A DNA stretch of 64,000 nt from Longimicrobiales bacterium (GTDB lineage: Bacteria > Gemmatimonadota > Gemmatimonadetes > Longimicrobiales > Gaopeijiaceae): the NCBI GenBank assembly GCA_028278645.1, contig JANQDZ010000087.1:21993-85992 (forward strand), written 5' to 3'. Positions 33,801 to 42,519 of the stretch are shown piece after piece; within the stretch, counting starts at the first letter, position 1; each line of letters begins with the position of its first letter. The translations under genes were made by a program, and so were the position numbers. The notes beneath the pieces were generated by a model, which saw nothing but the letters and a program-made list of their open reading frames with translations, was not told the origin of the DNA and made no database searches.

Positions 33801-34518
33801 GGCATCTCTGGATCTCCTCGAGGCAAATTGGAAGGACCTTCCCCTCGGCCTTCTGTTCATCCGTGATGCCCCAACGAAGGTCCACATCTGCCCAGGACAC
33901 TCCACGTCTTTCGCAGACTCGCCGGAGTTCTATGAAGGTTCTCTTTAGAAGCTCATCCCTCTCGGCACCCATGTCACGAAAGGTGGAGGAGATGAAGACT
34001 CGGATTTTTCGAGGACGATCCGGTGTGTTGGGATGCTCCGGCCTCTCTTCCTCCGTAACCGGTTCAGAAACCTTCGCTACCGGGTGCTCATTCAGGTGAG
34101 TGTCGGTTCTAGCTACTTCCAGAGCCTCAGAGAAGCTCTCCATCGCGCTGGCCTGCTGAGCCTGAAGCTGACTCTCCACCTCAACTTCCGCGGCAAACGA
34201 TGGATCGAACGCGTCGAGGGCCTGGGTTTCCCTGGAAAATACCCAGTCCAGGCGGGTGAATCCGTCTCCCACTGCGGAAAGCTCAAATGCGTGGCCACCG
34301 AAGGAGAGGCGGGTGGGGCGCCGAAACTCCTCAATCGTTGGCGTCCAGCCGGACTGGAAGACCATGCGAGCCCCCTTCTCCCACCGGGGCTCCACTGCAT
34401 CCAGTGCGTCATCTCCCCACCACCAATGCACCCAGAATGACTCAGAGGTGATGAAGTCCCAAACGGCTTCCGGGGGAAAGGGAAAGTTTGCCGAGTGGGT
34501 GATTTCCCTGGTGCTCAC
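30889..34518 (-). CDS. SRPBCC-DUF4062-STAND NTPase-TPR protein
   Basis: A 1209-residue, four-part protein (GTG start with AGGAG upstream). Residues 1-125: SRPBCC/AHSA1-like domain (FPPEAVWDFITSESFWVHWW). About 170-275: DUF4062 (IRVFISSTFRDMGAERDELL and WADVDLRWGITDEQ). About 400-760: STAND/NACHT-type NTPase with Walker A GESGSGKS (437-444) and Walker B MVLVLDGLNQ (Asp527). Residues 873-1192: eight TPR units of exactly 40 residues. The DUF4062-NTPase-TPR order resembles eukaryotic nephrocystin-3. STAND proteins switch on NTP binding and oligomerise, so a sensor/effector role is inferred. Its 3' end touches the integrase stub. Confidence 0.9.
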   Translation of the reverse strand: MSTREITHSANFPFPPEAVWDFITSESFWVHWWWGDDALDAVEPRWEKGARMVFQSGWTPTIEEFRRPTRLSFGGHAFELSAVGDGFTRLDWVFSRETQALDAFDPSFAAEVEVESQLQAQQASAMESFSEALEVARTDTHLNEHPVAKVSEPVTEEERPEHPNTPDRPRKIRVFISSTFRDMGAERDELLKRTFIELRRVCERRGVSWADVDLRWGITDEQKAEGKVLPICLEEIQRCRPYFIGLLGERYGWVPDEVPRDLAEREPWLAEHKERSVTELEILHGALNDPGMADHSFFYFRSPDYIDSLPSEERRDFSEAPWKEEVERLGWEEAYNRCEERKRKLVALKKRIRASGFPVREDYQDPQHLGRLVLADLMGVIDRLFPEDLPLHPLDRESAEHEAFAASRRGVYIGRGDYSDRLNQHARGDSDPLVVLGESGSGKSALLANWANGYREQHPREHVLLHFVGASRQSADWIGMLRRILGELKRHFRLDLEIPDQPDELRQAFALGLHLAAARGRMVLVLDGLNQLEDRDQAPDLVWLPPQIPANIRLILSTLPGRPLEDLARRRWTTMKVEPLTPRERQCLIEEYLSQYTKSLATEHVDQIVGEPQTENPLFLRILLEELRLYGDHFTLGKKIAEYLSAKTVVALYRRILQRYEQDYERDHPGLVREATSLLWGARRGLSEAELLDMLGTLGEPLPRAHWSPLFLAADQALVNRSGLIGFSHDYLRQAVEELYLVDEDTRGAAHLRIADYFEGRELGPRQIDELPWQLGQAGEWQRLHDLLADLPFLGALWEANPLEVKSYWARIEEKSPLRLVDAYGSVIARPSEDPSFLWILAKLLFDTGHPGPALTLREHLAEHFRETGEFSKLAAAIGGQAQVLQMRGDLDEAMALHQEAGRICQETGDSSGLARALNGLAVVLKLQGNLEGAMALHREQERIFREMGNKSGLQATLGNQGMILQELGDLDGAMALHREAERICRELGDKAGLSACLGTQAPILKLRGDLDGAMALRKEQERICRGLGDKAGLKWALGEQAVILQHQGDLDGAMTLLKENERICRELEDKGGLVVSLGNQAVIMQIRGDLDAAMELHLETERRCRELGNKAGMATALGNLAWILQVRGDEREALALHEEEERLYRELGNPRGLAISLANQAVLIAEGLHQPQRALGLAEEALDLASSHGLTAMVEQIKGIRDRVRTVD
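30943..31902 (-). repeat. Eight 120-bp coding repeats (40-residue TPR units)
   Basis: The DNA is periodic at 120 bases because the encoded TPR units are all exactly 40 residues, sharing GDLDGAMALHxE and RICRELGDK cores. The lack of length drift indicates recent expansion or homogenisation. The array can recombine and change unit number. Confidence 0.9.
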
Positions 34519-34905
34519 CTTCTGACTCCTGAATACCGGGGTTGGAAGCGTGGTCCGAGTTGAGAGCCTGATTGTACATCGGATGGCTCAGAAGGAACAC
34601 AGAGCTATGTGGCGAATGGGAGTTCACACCCTTGCCCCGGCGGATTCCCGCCCGCTACTCTGTGAGCCGTTCGGGCGCGCCTTTCCCCGCGATCCCCGGA
34701 GTTATTTGCGTGTCCCCACACGCCGGATGTTTCGTTCCGTGGGTTCTCGCCGATCTGTGTCGGCGAAGCCTTGAGGTCACGCCCTTCCGTCTCTCCGGTA
34801 CCCCGATTCCCCACCCAATGACCTCAAATCAGGTCTTCGCGGTCTTGAGTTCCCTCATGGCTCCGGCTCACGGACGCCAGCCCCCCTTTTGATTGGAGCG
34901 GCATC
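34519..34905. other. 387-base divergent intergenic region of the island
   Basis: Separates the minus-strand TPR-STAND gene from the plus-strand zinc-ribbon/WD40 block, so it holds both promoters. No gene is seen. A TACAAT at 34570-34575 (minus) could be a -10. The 9-bp inverted repeat at 34771-34827 is noted separately. Confidence 0.4.
34771..34827. promoter_or_regulatory. 9-bp inverted repeat TTGAGGTCA...TGACCTCAA
   Basis: Perfect 9-bp arms at 34771-34779 and 34819-34827 with a 39-base spacer, 79 bases before the first plus-strand gene. Candidate operator half-sites or a long-loop hairpin. Confidence 0.4.
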
Positions 34906-35202
34906 ATGTGGAACCCCTTCAAGAAGAGCGCCTCTGCCCCGGCGGAGTATAAACGCTACACCGGCACCGGTGTCTGCGATGTCTGTAACGCAAACCTCAT
35001 CCCCGGGGAAGCCTTCCTGGTTCCGACGAAGATCTTCTGGGACTCCAAGAAGTACAAAGCCTATGTCTCGAATAGCCCCCAAGCGAAGATCATGTTGGAG
35101 ATGGCCGGGGTGACGGTGGACCAACACATCGCCATGCAAAAACAGATCGACCAGACCGAGAACTCGGCGGTGTGCCCGGACTGCGTCCATCTGTTCCAAT
35201 AA
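34906..35202 (+). CDS. Small zinc-ribbon-like island protein
   Basis: A 98-residue protein with two CxxC pairs, CDVC (about residues 24-27) and CPDC (about 91-94), likely one zinc site joined across a helical middle (SPQAKIMLEMAGVTVDQHIA). It begins MWNPFKK, the same seven residues as the next gene. GGAGC lies upstream of the ATG. First gene of the plus-strand block. Function unknown; zinc-ribbon adaptors of this size usually mediate protein contacts. Confidence 0.75.
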   Translation: MWNPFKKSASAPAEYKRYTGTGVCDVCNANLIPGEAFLVPTKIFWDSKKYKAYVSNSPQAKIMLEMAGVTVDQHIAMQKQIDQTENSAVCPDCVHLFQ

Positions 35203-35308
35203 CAACGGTTGGCCAACCTTCGGGTGGGGGACGGAACGCCTTCTTGTTTCGGGATTGGGCGGGGAGGAAGAGAGATCCCCTCAGCAGGATTAGGAGGTGC
35301 CTGGAAAC

Positions 35309-36037
35309 ATGTGGAATCCATTCAAGAAAAAAAAGGAAAGGCTGGATTCGGAAGCCCCCACACCGAGTCCAGGCCGTACGGAAACCGTCCTTTATGCCTT
35401 CGTGGCCCAGGGGCCTGCGGGGTTCCCGGGATCGGTTGTCAGCCTGACCTCCGACGAAGAACTGAAGGACCGAATTCGAAAGGAAGCAAATGGACCTGGC
35501 CTGGACGTTGTTATCGTCCCGGCGGAAGATTGGAAGGCTCCGACTATTCAATCGCTGAACCAACAGGGATTGGGGTCGGTCTTCCCCGTCGTCATGGACC
35601 GGGCTACGGCCTACATGGCCAAAGTGGGGCTCCCGCGCAAAGACCCTCAGGAACTGATCCGCACCGGGGCCGTCATGCCTCATCCCATGACCGGGTTGGT
35701 CTTCTTCGTCTATCGGGTCGAAAGGCCCATGGAGTTAAAGGAGCAGGATTCCCCCAACGTGGAAGAATGGGGTGAAAGCGGCCCGGAGAACCAGTGCCAG
35801 TTCTGTGGCAAAGAGATCCACGAAGGATCCGGTACCGGCATGATGAGCGTACCGGTTTCAGTGGATGAGGACCCTTTCGAGGCCATGCAAAAGGCAGCCG
35901 CGGAGATGTTGGCGGTCAGGAAGGTCTGTCCCTCTTGTGCCGCAGTTTTTTGCCTCGAATGCGGCAGGGTGGAGGGAGAAAAACACGGGAAAGACCTTCC
36001 CTATTGTCCTGAGTGTAGCCAGCTGGTGCCTTCTTAA
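35309..36037 (+). CDS. Island protein with repeated alpha/beta domain and C-terminal zinc finger
   Basis: A 242-residue protein. The start at 35309 (MWNPFKK) is chosen because it matches the preceding gene and AGGAGG lies 11 bases before; a GTG at 35297 is possible. Residues about 25-130 form a domain (LYAFVAQGP, DVVIVPAEDWKAPTIQSL, GLVFFVYRVE) that recurs twice in the next gene. Residues about 155-240 hold paired cysteines (CQFC, CPSC, CLEC, CPEC) around DEDPFEAMQKAA, probably binding two zincs. The same zinc module is in the next gene, so the two arose by duplication. No known family. Confidence 0.75.
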   Translation: MWNPFKKKKERLDSEAPTPSPGRTETVLYAFVAQGPAGFPGSVVSLTSDEELKDRIRKEANGPGLDVVIVPAEDWKAPTIQSLNQQGLGSVFPVVMDRATAYMAKVGLPRKDPQELIRTGAVMPHPMTGLVFFVYRVERPMELKEQDSPNVEEWGESGPENQCQFCGKEIHEGSGTGMMSVPVSVDEDPFEAMQKAAAEMLAVRKVCPSCAAVFCLECGRVEGEKHGKDLPYCPECSQLVPS

Positions 36038-36061
36038 CTGCTCTAATGGGTATAGGCCATT

Positions 36062-37834
36062 ATGCACAACCCCTGTGGGAAATGCGGAGTTAATAGCGGG
36101 AAGTTGATCACCGCCCACTGTTCCCACTGTGGGCACACACGGTGGGTGGGCATCGGAGCCGGGCTCTTTGCCGCCGTCCTTTCATTACTGATGGGAGTCG
36201 GCGCTTTGGCCTCGATCGGCGGGGTCCAACCGAGTGATCGGGCCACCGTAATTATCCTCGGGGGTCTCTTCACATTCGTGGGCTCGGGCGCCTTACTGTT
36301 CTCCGTTTCGTCGATCCGAGCCTCGCGGAAATGGAGACGAGCGGTGAAGAGCCGTCCGGCTGGCGAGACGGAGGACCCCCGCCCCATACCGGCCAGTACG
36401 AAGACAGGGAAAGTCCTTTGGGGGTTTGAGGTTTCAGACCGCAGGACCCCCGCGATGATCGAGTCGGACGATGAGGTGAGGAAGGAGCTCCAAGACCGGT
36501 TCGTGGGCGAAGGGTACGAAGTGGCTTTCTTCCGCTCTGGGGAATGGCCCGGATCTCAAGTCGAAATAAAATCGGTAGAAGATGTAGTTTTGGCGTACGA
36601 GGCGGTTCTTCCGTTCATCCAGGCCCACATGAAGGGGGCGGGCCTACAGATGAAGGAAGGGGTAGAGCCAATTCATAAGGGTTTTAATCCGAACTCTTTC
36701 TCCGTGTTTTATCTCTTCCAGGTCGAGCCACTGGCCGAACCCGAGGAGGCCCGGCGCGATCCGCTTCCAGCACCCAGTCCCGAACCCCGACCCACTGAGC
36801 CAGCCCTTTGGGCCTACATGGCCAAAGGTCCGGTTGTCATGGCTGGGAGCCATTCGGACGAGGATTTGAAAGAGAAGACGCGCAAGGAGTTCGCTGTGGA
36901 GGGACTGACCCCCGTTTTCTTCCCTCCAGAGGACTGGGACGCCCCCTCGATTCCGTCGATGGAGACCCTGACCTCGAAGTTTCCACAAATCGTGGAACGC
37001 GTTCAGGCCCACATGGCGAGTTCGGGACTCCCTCCAATCGAACAGAAAAAGCTGGTTGGGACGGCTGAGGTGAGAACCAACCCGGCTACCGGCACCTTGA
37101 TCTTCATCTTCAGAGTTCAGCAACCTGTCAAAGCCGAGGAGGAGGGTCCCAAAGGCGAACCCGCCACCGCTCGTGACTTTGAACGAACCACTGAGCCAGA
37201 CTCACCCGGTGAGTGCCAGTTCTGCGGGAAGACCCTGAGCAGCGGTTCTGATCCAACATCGGTGAGCACGCCGGTGCCCGGGGTGGAGGCCGTGAGTATC
37301 TCGGTGTCGGATGACGAAGACCCGTTTGAAGCCATGCAGAAGGCGGCCGAGCGGATGCTGTCCAGCAGGCTCGTGTGCGGTACCTGCGGTGCCGTGTTTT
37401 GTATGGAATGTGGCGGCGAAGAGGGGCAGCCGGCCGGTGCAGAAGAAGCAACCTGTCCGACCTGTTCCCAGGCGAAACCGGCGGATCCGGCCCAGGAGCT
37501 GCTGGCTCTGAGTGAAAAAGTCAGAGCCTTATCGGAAGAGTTCCCGAGAGCCGGAGGGGCGGTAGGGGCTGGCGCGGACAGGGCTGAGAAGCAGATCCCG
37601 TGGATCTGCCGAGAGCTGGGGGCTGCTTCAGAGGCCCTCGTGTCGGGCCGTGATCCCAAGGGAAACCCCATCACCAGAGGACAGATTTCGGGAGGGCTCG
37701 AGCAGTTGGTCGCGTATGTTCGAAACCCGGACTACGGCACGGTGATGGAGATGGTCTATCCGGGGATCGATGCTCCGCTACAAGCCTGCATGGATCAACT
37801 GGAATCCATCGTTGCGGGTATCGAGGCAGCCTAA
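36062..37834 (+). CDS. Membrane-anchored paralogue: zinc ribbon, two TMs, repeated domains, zinc finger
   Basis: A 590-residue protein. An N-terminal zinc ribbon (CGKC, CSHC, residues 5-23) leads into two membrane helices (about 29-52 and 60-82). Two copies of the domain found in the previous gene follow: about 118-225 (degenerate) and 250-355 (LWAYMAKGP, PVFFPPEDWDAPSIPSMETL, GTLIFIFRVQ). Then the zinc module CQFC ... DEDPFEAMQKAAERM ... CGTC, CMEC, CPTC (about 380-465), and a helical C-terminal region of about 120 residues. Soluble parts lie on one side of the membrane. It may tether the island's complex to the membrane; that is inference. Confidence 0.75.
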   Translation: MHNPCGKCGVNSGKLITAHCSHCGHTRWVGIGAGLFAAVLSLLMGVGALASIGGVQPSDRATVIILGGLFTFVGSGALLFSVSSIRASRKWRRAVKSRPAGETEDPRPIPASTKTGKVLWGFEVSDRRTPAMIESDDEVRKELQDRFVGEGYEVAFFRSGEWPGSQVEIKSVEDVVLAYEAVLPFIQAHMKGAGLQMKEGVEPIHKGFNPNSFSVFYLFQVEPLAEPEEARRDPLPAPSPEPRPTEPALWAYMAKGPVVMAGSHSDEDLKEKTRKEFAVEGLTPVFFPPEDWDAPSIPSMETLTSKFPQIVERVQAHMASSGLPPIEQKKLVGTAEVRTNPATGTLIFIFRVQQPVKAEEEGPKGEPATARDFERTTEPDSPGECQFCGKTLSSGSDPTSVSTPVPGVEAVSISVSDDEDPFEAMQKAAERMLSSRLVCGTCGAVFCMECGGEEGQPAGAEEATCPTCSQAKPADPAQELLALSEKVRALSEEFPRAGGAVGAGADRAEKQIPWICRELGAASEALVSGRDPKGNPITRGQISGGLEQLVAYVRNPDYGTVMEMVYPGIDAPLQACMDQLESIVAGIEAA

Positions 37835-37878
37835 CCGACAGTGCATGCCGACCCTGACCGGGGGAGTTTGGCCCCTAA

Positions 37879-40800
37879 ATGATCGTGCAGACCCGAACCT
37901 TCCGCGTGTTCGTCAGTTCGACCTTCAGCGATCTACGGGCCGAAAGGGACGCTTTGCAGGATCGGGTGTTCCCCCGCTTGAGGGCCCTATGTACCGAGAG
38001 GGGTGCCCAATTTCAGGCCATCGACCTTCGGTGGGGCATCAGCGAAGAAGCCTCCCTCGACCAGCAGACCATGAATATCTGCCTGGGGGAGATCCAGCGC
38101 TGCCAGAACAGGTCTCCCCGCCCCAACTTCCTGGTCCTCCTCGGCGATCGGTACGGGTGGCGGCCACCCCCGCCACAGATACCCGCCAAGACTTTCGAGT
38201 CGATCCTCGACCGGACGGTTACGGATGACAAAACCCTACTCCAGACCTGGTATTCTCGGGACGATAACGCCGTACCACCCGAATATTGCCTGAGGCCCCG
38301 GGAAAAGGGGGAGGTGGGTGGGGAACCTGAGTCGTGGGGACACATCGAGGGTCGCCTTCAGTCAATCCTGGCCGCCGCAGTGGGTCGTCTTGGGCTGGAT
38401 TCCCAGGAATCCCTCCCCTTTGTGGCATCCGCCACCCATCAGGAGGTCGCCTCAGGTGCTCTGAGCGTCGAAGACGCCCATGAGCATGTCTGTTGTTTCT
38501 TCCGGTCCATTCAAGGGCTTCCCCCCGATCGACGAGCCGCAGAGTACCTGGACCTCTTCGAGGACGGGAGCCACGATTCCGGCGCCCAAGACAGCCTCAA
38601 ACGACTCAAGGATGAACTCCGCTCTCGGCTGCCGAACAACGTCTTTGAGTACGCGGCGGAGTGGCACGGCGAGGGTGTGACCCAAGATCACATCGAGCCA
38701 TTGTGCCGGGACGTGTATGAGCAACTTTCACGGCTCATAATCGAAGAGACCCAAGGGTCGGAGGATCGGGACACCCTGCAGTTTGAGATCGACAGCCATG
38801 AAGCGTTTGGGAGGGAGCACACCCGGTTCTTTGTCGGTCGAAACGATCCTCTCCGACTGATCTCCGAATACCTAAAGGGGGCCGGACGGCATCCGATGTT
38901 GGTCGTGGGAGCGTCCGGGTCGGGGAAGACGTCTTTGATGGCCGAAGCGGCCAGAAGGGCCGAACGGGACCATACTGGCGCGGAGGTGGTAAAGCGGTTT
39001 CTCGGATCGACGCCAGATTCGTCTGTGACCCAGAAGCTCCTGGAGGGCCTCTGCCGTCAAATCGACCGCAAGTTGGCAGGGGAGGAGTCGTCGATTCCCG
39101 CCGACTCCAGAGATCTGTTCGAAGCCTTTGAGAAACGGTTGACCTTTGCTACGCAGGAAAGACCGATCATCCTCTTCATCGACGCACTGGATCAACTCAC
39201 CGATAACAAGGATGGGCGGGGTTTTTCGTGGATTCGCGCCAATCTCCCCGCCCATGTTTACCTGGTCATCTCAACGATCCCTGGCAGGCCCCAGGAGATT
39301 CTGGGACCCAGGCTGCCGGAGAAGAATGTAATCCACCTAGCACCGATGCCCGGCACGGATGCGAAAGTGCTGTTGGACCAGTGGCTGAAAAGCGCCCGGC
39401 GTACCCTTCGCGACGACCAGCGCCGGGACCTCCTGGTGCGTTTCCAGAATTGCCCTTCACCTCTTTTTCTTCGCTTGGCCTTCGAGGAGGCCAGGCGGTG
39501 GAGGTCCTACCCAGAAGCTGTTCCGGAATCGAGACTCCTGCCTGACCACCAAGAGAACGTTGAAGGAGTCCTTCGTCGCCTTTTCGGCCGGCTTTCATCC
39601 GAGGCTCATCATGGAGAAATCCTCGTCTCCCGAACCCTGGCGTATCTGGCTGCGGGGAAGAACGGCCTTTCCGAGGAGGAGCTGCTGGACGTTTTGGCCG
39701 GGGACGTGGAGGTGTTGACGTGGTTTCTCCGGAGCACCTACCACACGCCTGATTACCTACTTCGACACGCTGAGGGGTACCTGGGTTCGGACCCGAAAGC
39801 CCTGGTCGGATTCCCATCCAATTCGTCGATTGACAGAGAACTCGCTCAAGCGTGGCTAGAGAGGGTCCGCAGAGATCCCGACAAAACCCGTCTGAACGGG
39901 TTCCTCTCCACGCTCCTTACCAACGGGGTTCGGTTGCCACTTCCGGTGGTGCTGTGGTCGAGGCTCTTCTTCGATCTGGAGCCCTACCTTTCCCCTCGTT
40001 CAGCCGACGGAGCGGTCACCTATCGGTTCTTCCATCGGCAGGTCCAAGAGGTGGTTACCGAGGATTATCTCGATGAGGTCCGAAAGGAATCGATCCACCG
40101 GACGTTGGCCGACTATTTCAAAAGCCAGGCCCTGGAGATCACTCATGAGGATGGGGTGTCTCCGAACCGTCGAAAGTTATCGGAGCTACCATATCAAGAA
40201 GCCTGCAGCGGATCCTGGGATGACCTCTCTTCCACCATGCGGCACCTCCCTTTTCTCCAAACCAAGCTGAAGGCATCAGGTCCCCAACCCCTGATCGACG
40301 ATTTCGAGGAAGCCTTTCGCTTGGGGTATCCCGGACGGACCCTACCGTGGATCCAGAAGGCGTTGATGCTGTCCGCGAACGTTCTGGCTGAAGATCCTCT
40401 CCAACTGTCCGGTCACCTGGTCGGCCGGTTGATGGCCCGACCCGAAGAAGAGATCCAATCCCTGTTGGGCCAAGCCAGGGCGTGGAAGGAAATTGAATGG
40501 CTCTGCCCTCTCACACCCAACCTATCGGACCTTGATGAACCACTCCTCAGAACCATGGATGGCCATGGTCAGGCGGTCACGGCGGTAGCCAGCCACCCAG
40601 ATGGACACCGAGTCCTTTCCGCTTCTTCCGACCAGACAATCCGTTTCTGGGATCTCCACACCGGTGAACAGCTAGCCCTTTCCCAGGTCTCCCCAACCCG
40701 GACCACGGCTCTGGCCTTCCTCCCGAGCGGAAGGGAGTTCGTCGCCGGGTCGGAAGACGGCTCCCTGACCCTTTGGGACATAGAAACAATGCGGGAATCG

Positions 40801-42459
40801 CGGAGGTTCGAGGGTCACGAGGAGGCCGTTCAGTCCATCGCGGTCCTGCCGGATCAAACGCGATTCATATCAGGGTCCTCCGACGGGACCCTGGGGCTCT
40901 GGGACGTCGTTGCCGGGTCCCCCGTGCGGACTTTCAGAGGCCATGTCGGCGGAGTAAACGCGGTTGCGGTTTTTTCGGGTGGAACGCGAGCCATCTCGGC
41001 CTCGACCGACGGTACGCTCAGGGTCTGGGATCTGGAAGCGGGGAGCACCGTTCGGGTCCTCGAGGGACACACCGGCGCCGTCAACGCAATCGTGATCTAC
41101 CCGGATGGTCATCACGCCCTGACCGGCCAGCTGAATCGTGGCAAACACGTCTCCCGCAACCTCAGGCTATGGGATCTAAAGACGGGAGAGGAAGTCAGCA
41201 ATCTCCCATGCCGTACCTGGGATGTGAACGCCCTTGGCCTCACGGAAGATGGAAATGAGGCATTGGCGGGGCTCTCTGACAGTACCATCAAGATACTGGA
41301 TCTAGAGAAAGGGAAGATCCTACGGTCGCTGGAAGGGCACGGGGCGGAAGTAAAGAGTCTGGCAATTGGCCCCGGTCAAAACCGGGTGGTTTCCGGATCA
41401 TCCGATGGAACGCTGAAGGTGTGGAACCTGGACCACCTCCCGACATCCCCTCTTGTCAGCCCAGATCTTTCTCTTCCGGAGGACCAGAGGAGGATTCAGG
41501 AGAGGAGGTACCTGAACAGTCCCGTTGGCAAGGGAACGCACGCCCTCTCCACAGCTGCTGTTTCCATCTTCCCGAACCGAAGACGGGCGGCTTCCGTAAC
41601 CCACGTGGGTACCGCAGGACCCGAAGGCGAAAACGGAGTCAGCCGTCTCGCGGTATGGGATCTCGCAACCGGCATGAGAGTCAGTTCACTGGAGTTGGGA
41701 CTTGGCCTGATCAACTCGCTCGAAATCTTCCCAGACGGAGAACGAGCGGTCGTGTCTTCAGGGGGGAACAGGTTCCAAATGTTGAACCTCCGGTCGGGGG
41801 AGTGTTCGGAGGGACCGGCAGGCCATTCCGGGCCCCTTACTCACCTGACCCTCTTTGGAGCCGGCCGATACGCGGCCTCGGCATCCGACGACGGCACTGT
41901 CCGGATCTGGCACTTCGATCCCAGAATCCCGTCCGGGATCCTTGAGAACCATATCGTCCTCGAAGGGCATAGGGCGAAGGTGAACCACGTATCGGTCTTC
42001 CCCGATGGCAAGCGGCTGGTTTCGGCTTCGGAGGACCGGGCCCTGATCATCTGGGACCTGAAAACGATGAGGCCTCTCAGGAAACTGGAGGGACACGCCG
42101 GCGCAGTTACCGTTTCCGCGGTCCTCGGTGGAGGGCAGAAGGTCCTTTCAGCATGCAGGGACGGCATGATCAGCATCTGGGAGGCGCGGACTGGAAAGAC
42201 CCTACGAACTATTGAAGGACACGTGGGAGAGGTAAGAGGCCTGGCCGAAGTGGGCCCAGATGGAAGCTTCGTTTCTGCTTCAGCGGACAGGAATCTGAAG
42301 GTCTGGGAATCGGTGGACGGTCGCCTAAGATCCAGGTTCCAGGGAGAAGGGCGGTTCAACTGCTGTGCCGCCGAGAGGACCGGGGATACTCTGGTCGCAG
42401 GGGATGATTCCGGGAGAGTACACATTCTTCGGTTGATCGAATCCCGGACCTCGACCTGA
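37879..42459 (+). CDS. DUF4062-STAND NTPase-WD40 protein, copy 1
   Basis: A 1526-residue protein. Residues about 6-115: DUF4062 (FRVFVSSTFSDLRAERDAL, QAIDLRWGISEEAS, NFLVLLGDRYGWRPPP). About 310-700: STAND/NACHT-type NTPase with Walker A GASGSGKT (344-351) and Walker B PIILFIDALDQL (Asp435); a winged-helix/helical segment follows. From about residue 890, 14 WD40 units, enough for two seven-blade propellers, several with full GH...WD. Unit 8 has a 50-residue insertion. Architecture is like eukaryotic NWD1/TEP1-type proteins. Its paralogue at 45176 has both Walker residues at identical positions. Likely an NTP-driven sensor whose propellers bind ligand or target. Confidence 0.93.
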   Translation: MIVQTRTFRVFVSSTFSDLRAERDALQDRVFPRLRALCTERGAQFQAIDLRWGISEEASLDQQTMNICLGEIQRCQNRSPRPNFLVLLGDRYGWRPPPPQIPAKTFESILDRTVTDDKTLLQTWYSRDDNAVPPEYCLRPREKGEVGGEPESWGHIEGRLQSILAAAVGRLGLDSQESLPFVASATHQEVASGALSVEDAHEHVCCFFRSIQGLPPDRRAAEYLDLFEDGSHDSGAQDSLKRLKDELRSRLPNNVFEYAAEWHGEGVTQDHIEPLCRDVYEQLSRLIIEETQGSEDRDTLQFEIDSHEAFGREHTRFFVGRNDPLRLISEYLKGAGRHPMLVVGASGSGKTSLMAEAARRAERDHTGAEVVKRFLGSTPDSSVTQKLLEGLCRQIDRKLAGEESSIPADSRDLFEAFEKRLTFATQERPIILFIDALDQLTDNKDGRGFSWIRANLPAHVYLVISTIPGRPQEILGPRLPEKNVIHLAPMPGTDAKVLLDQWLKSARRTLRDDQRRDLLVRFQNCPSPLFLRLAFEEARRWRSYPEAVPESRLLPDHQENVEGVLRRLFGRLSSEAHHGEILVSRTLAYLAAGKNGLSEEELLDVLAGDVEVLTWFLRSTYHTPDYLLRHAEGYLGSDPKALVGFPSNSSIDRELAQAWLERVRRDPDKTRLNGFLSTLLTNGVRLPLPVVLWSRLFFDLEPYLSPRSADGAVTYRFFHRQVQEVVTEDYLDEVRKESIHRTLADYFKSQALEITHEDGVSPNRRKLSELPYQEACSGSWDDLSSTMRHLPFLQTKLKASGPQPLIDDFEEAFRLGYPGRTLPWIQKALMLSANVLAEDPLQLSGHLVGRLMARPEEEIQSLLGQARAWKEIEWLCPLTPNLSDLDEPLLRTMDGHGQAVTAVASHPDGHRVLSASSDQTIRFWDLHTGEQLALSQVSPTRTTALAFLPSGREFVAGSEDGSLTLWDIETMRESRRFEGHEEAVQSIAVLPDQTRFISGSSDGTLGLWDVVAGSPVRTFRGHVGGVNAVAVFSGGTRAISASTDGTLRVWDLEAGSTVRVLEGHTGAVNAIVIYPDGHHALTGQLNRGKHVSRNLRLWDLKTGEEVSNLPCRTWDVNALGLTEDGNEALAGLSDSTIKILDLEKGKILRSLEGHGAEVKSLAIGPGQNRVVSGSSDGTLKVWNLDHLPTSPLVSPDLSLPEDQRRIQERRYLNSPVGKGTHALSTAAVSIFPNRRRAASVTHVGTAGPEGENGVSRLAVWDLATGMRVSSLELGLGLINSLEIFPDGERAVVSSGGNRFQMLNLRSGECSEGPAGHSGPLTHLTLFGAGRYAASASDDGTVRIWHFDPRIPSGILENHIVLEGHRAKVNHVSVFPDGKRLVSASEDRALIIWDLKTMRPLRKLEGHAGAVTVSAVLGGGQKVLSACRDGMISIWEARTGKTLRTIEGHVGEVRGLAEVGPDGSFVSASADRNLKVWESVDGRLRSRFQGEGRFNCCAAERTGDTLVAGDDSGRVHILRLIESRTST

Positions 42460-42519
42460 AACTTCGGACCTCGGAATCCACAACCGCAACCCAGAAAAGA
42501 GACAAGGAAAGGCAAAAAC

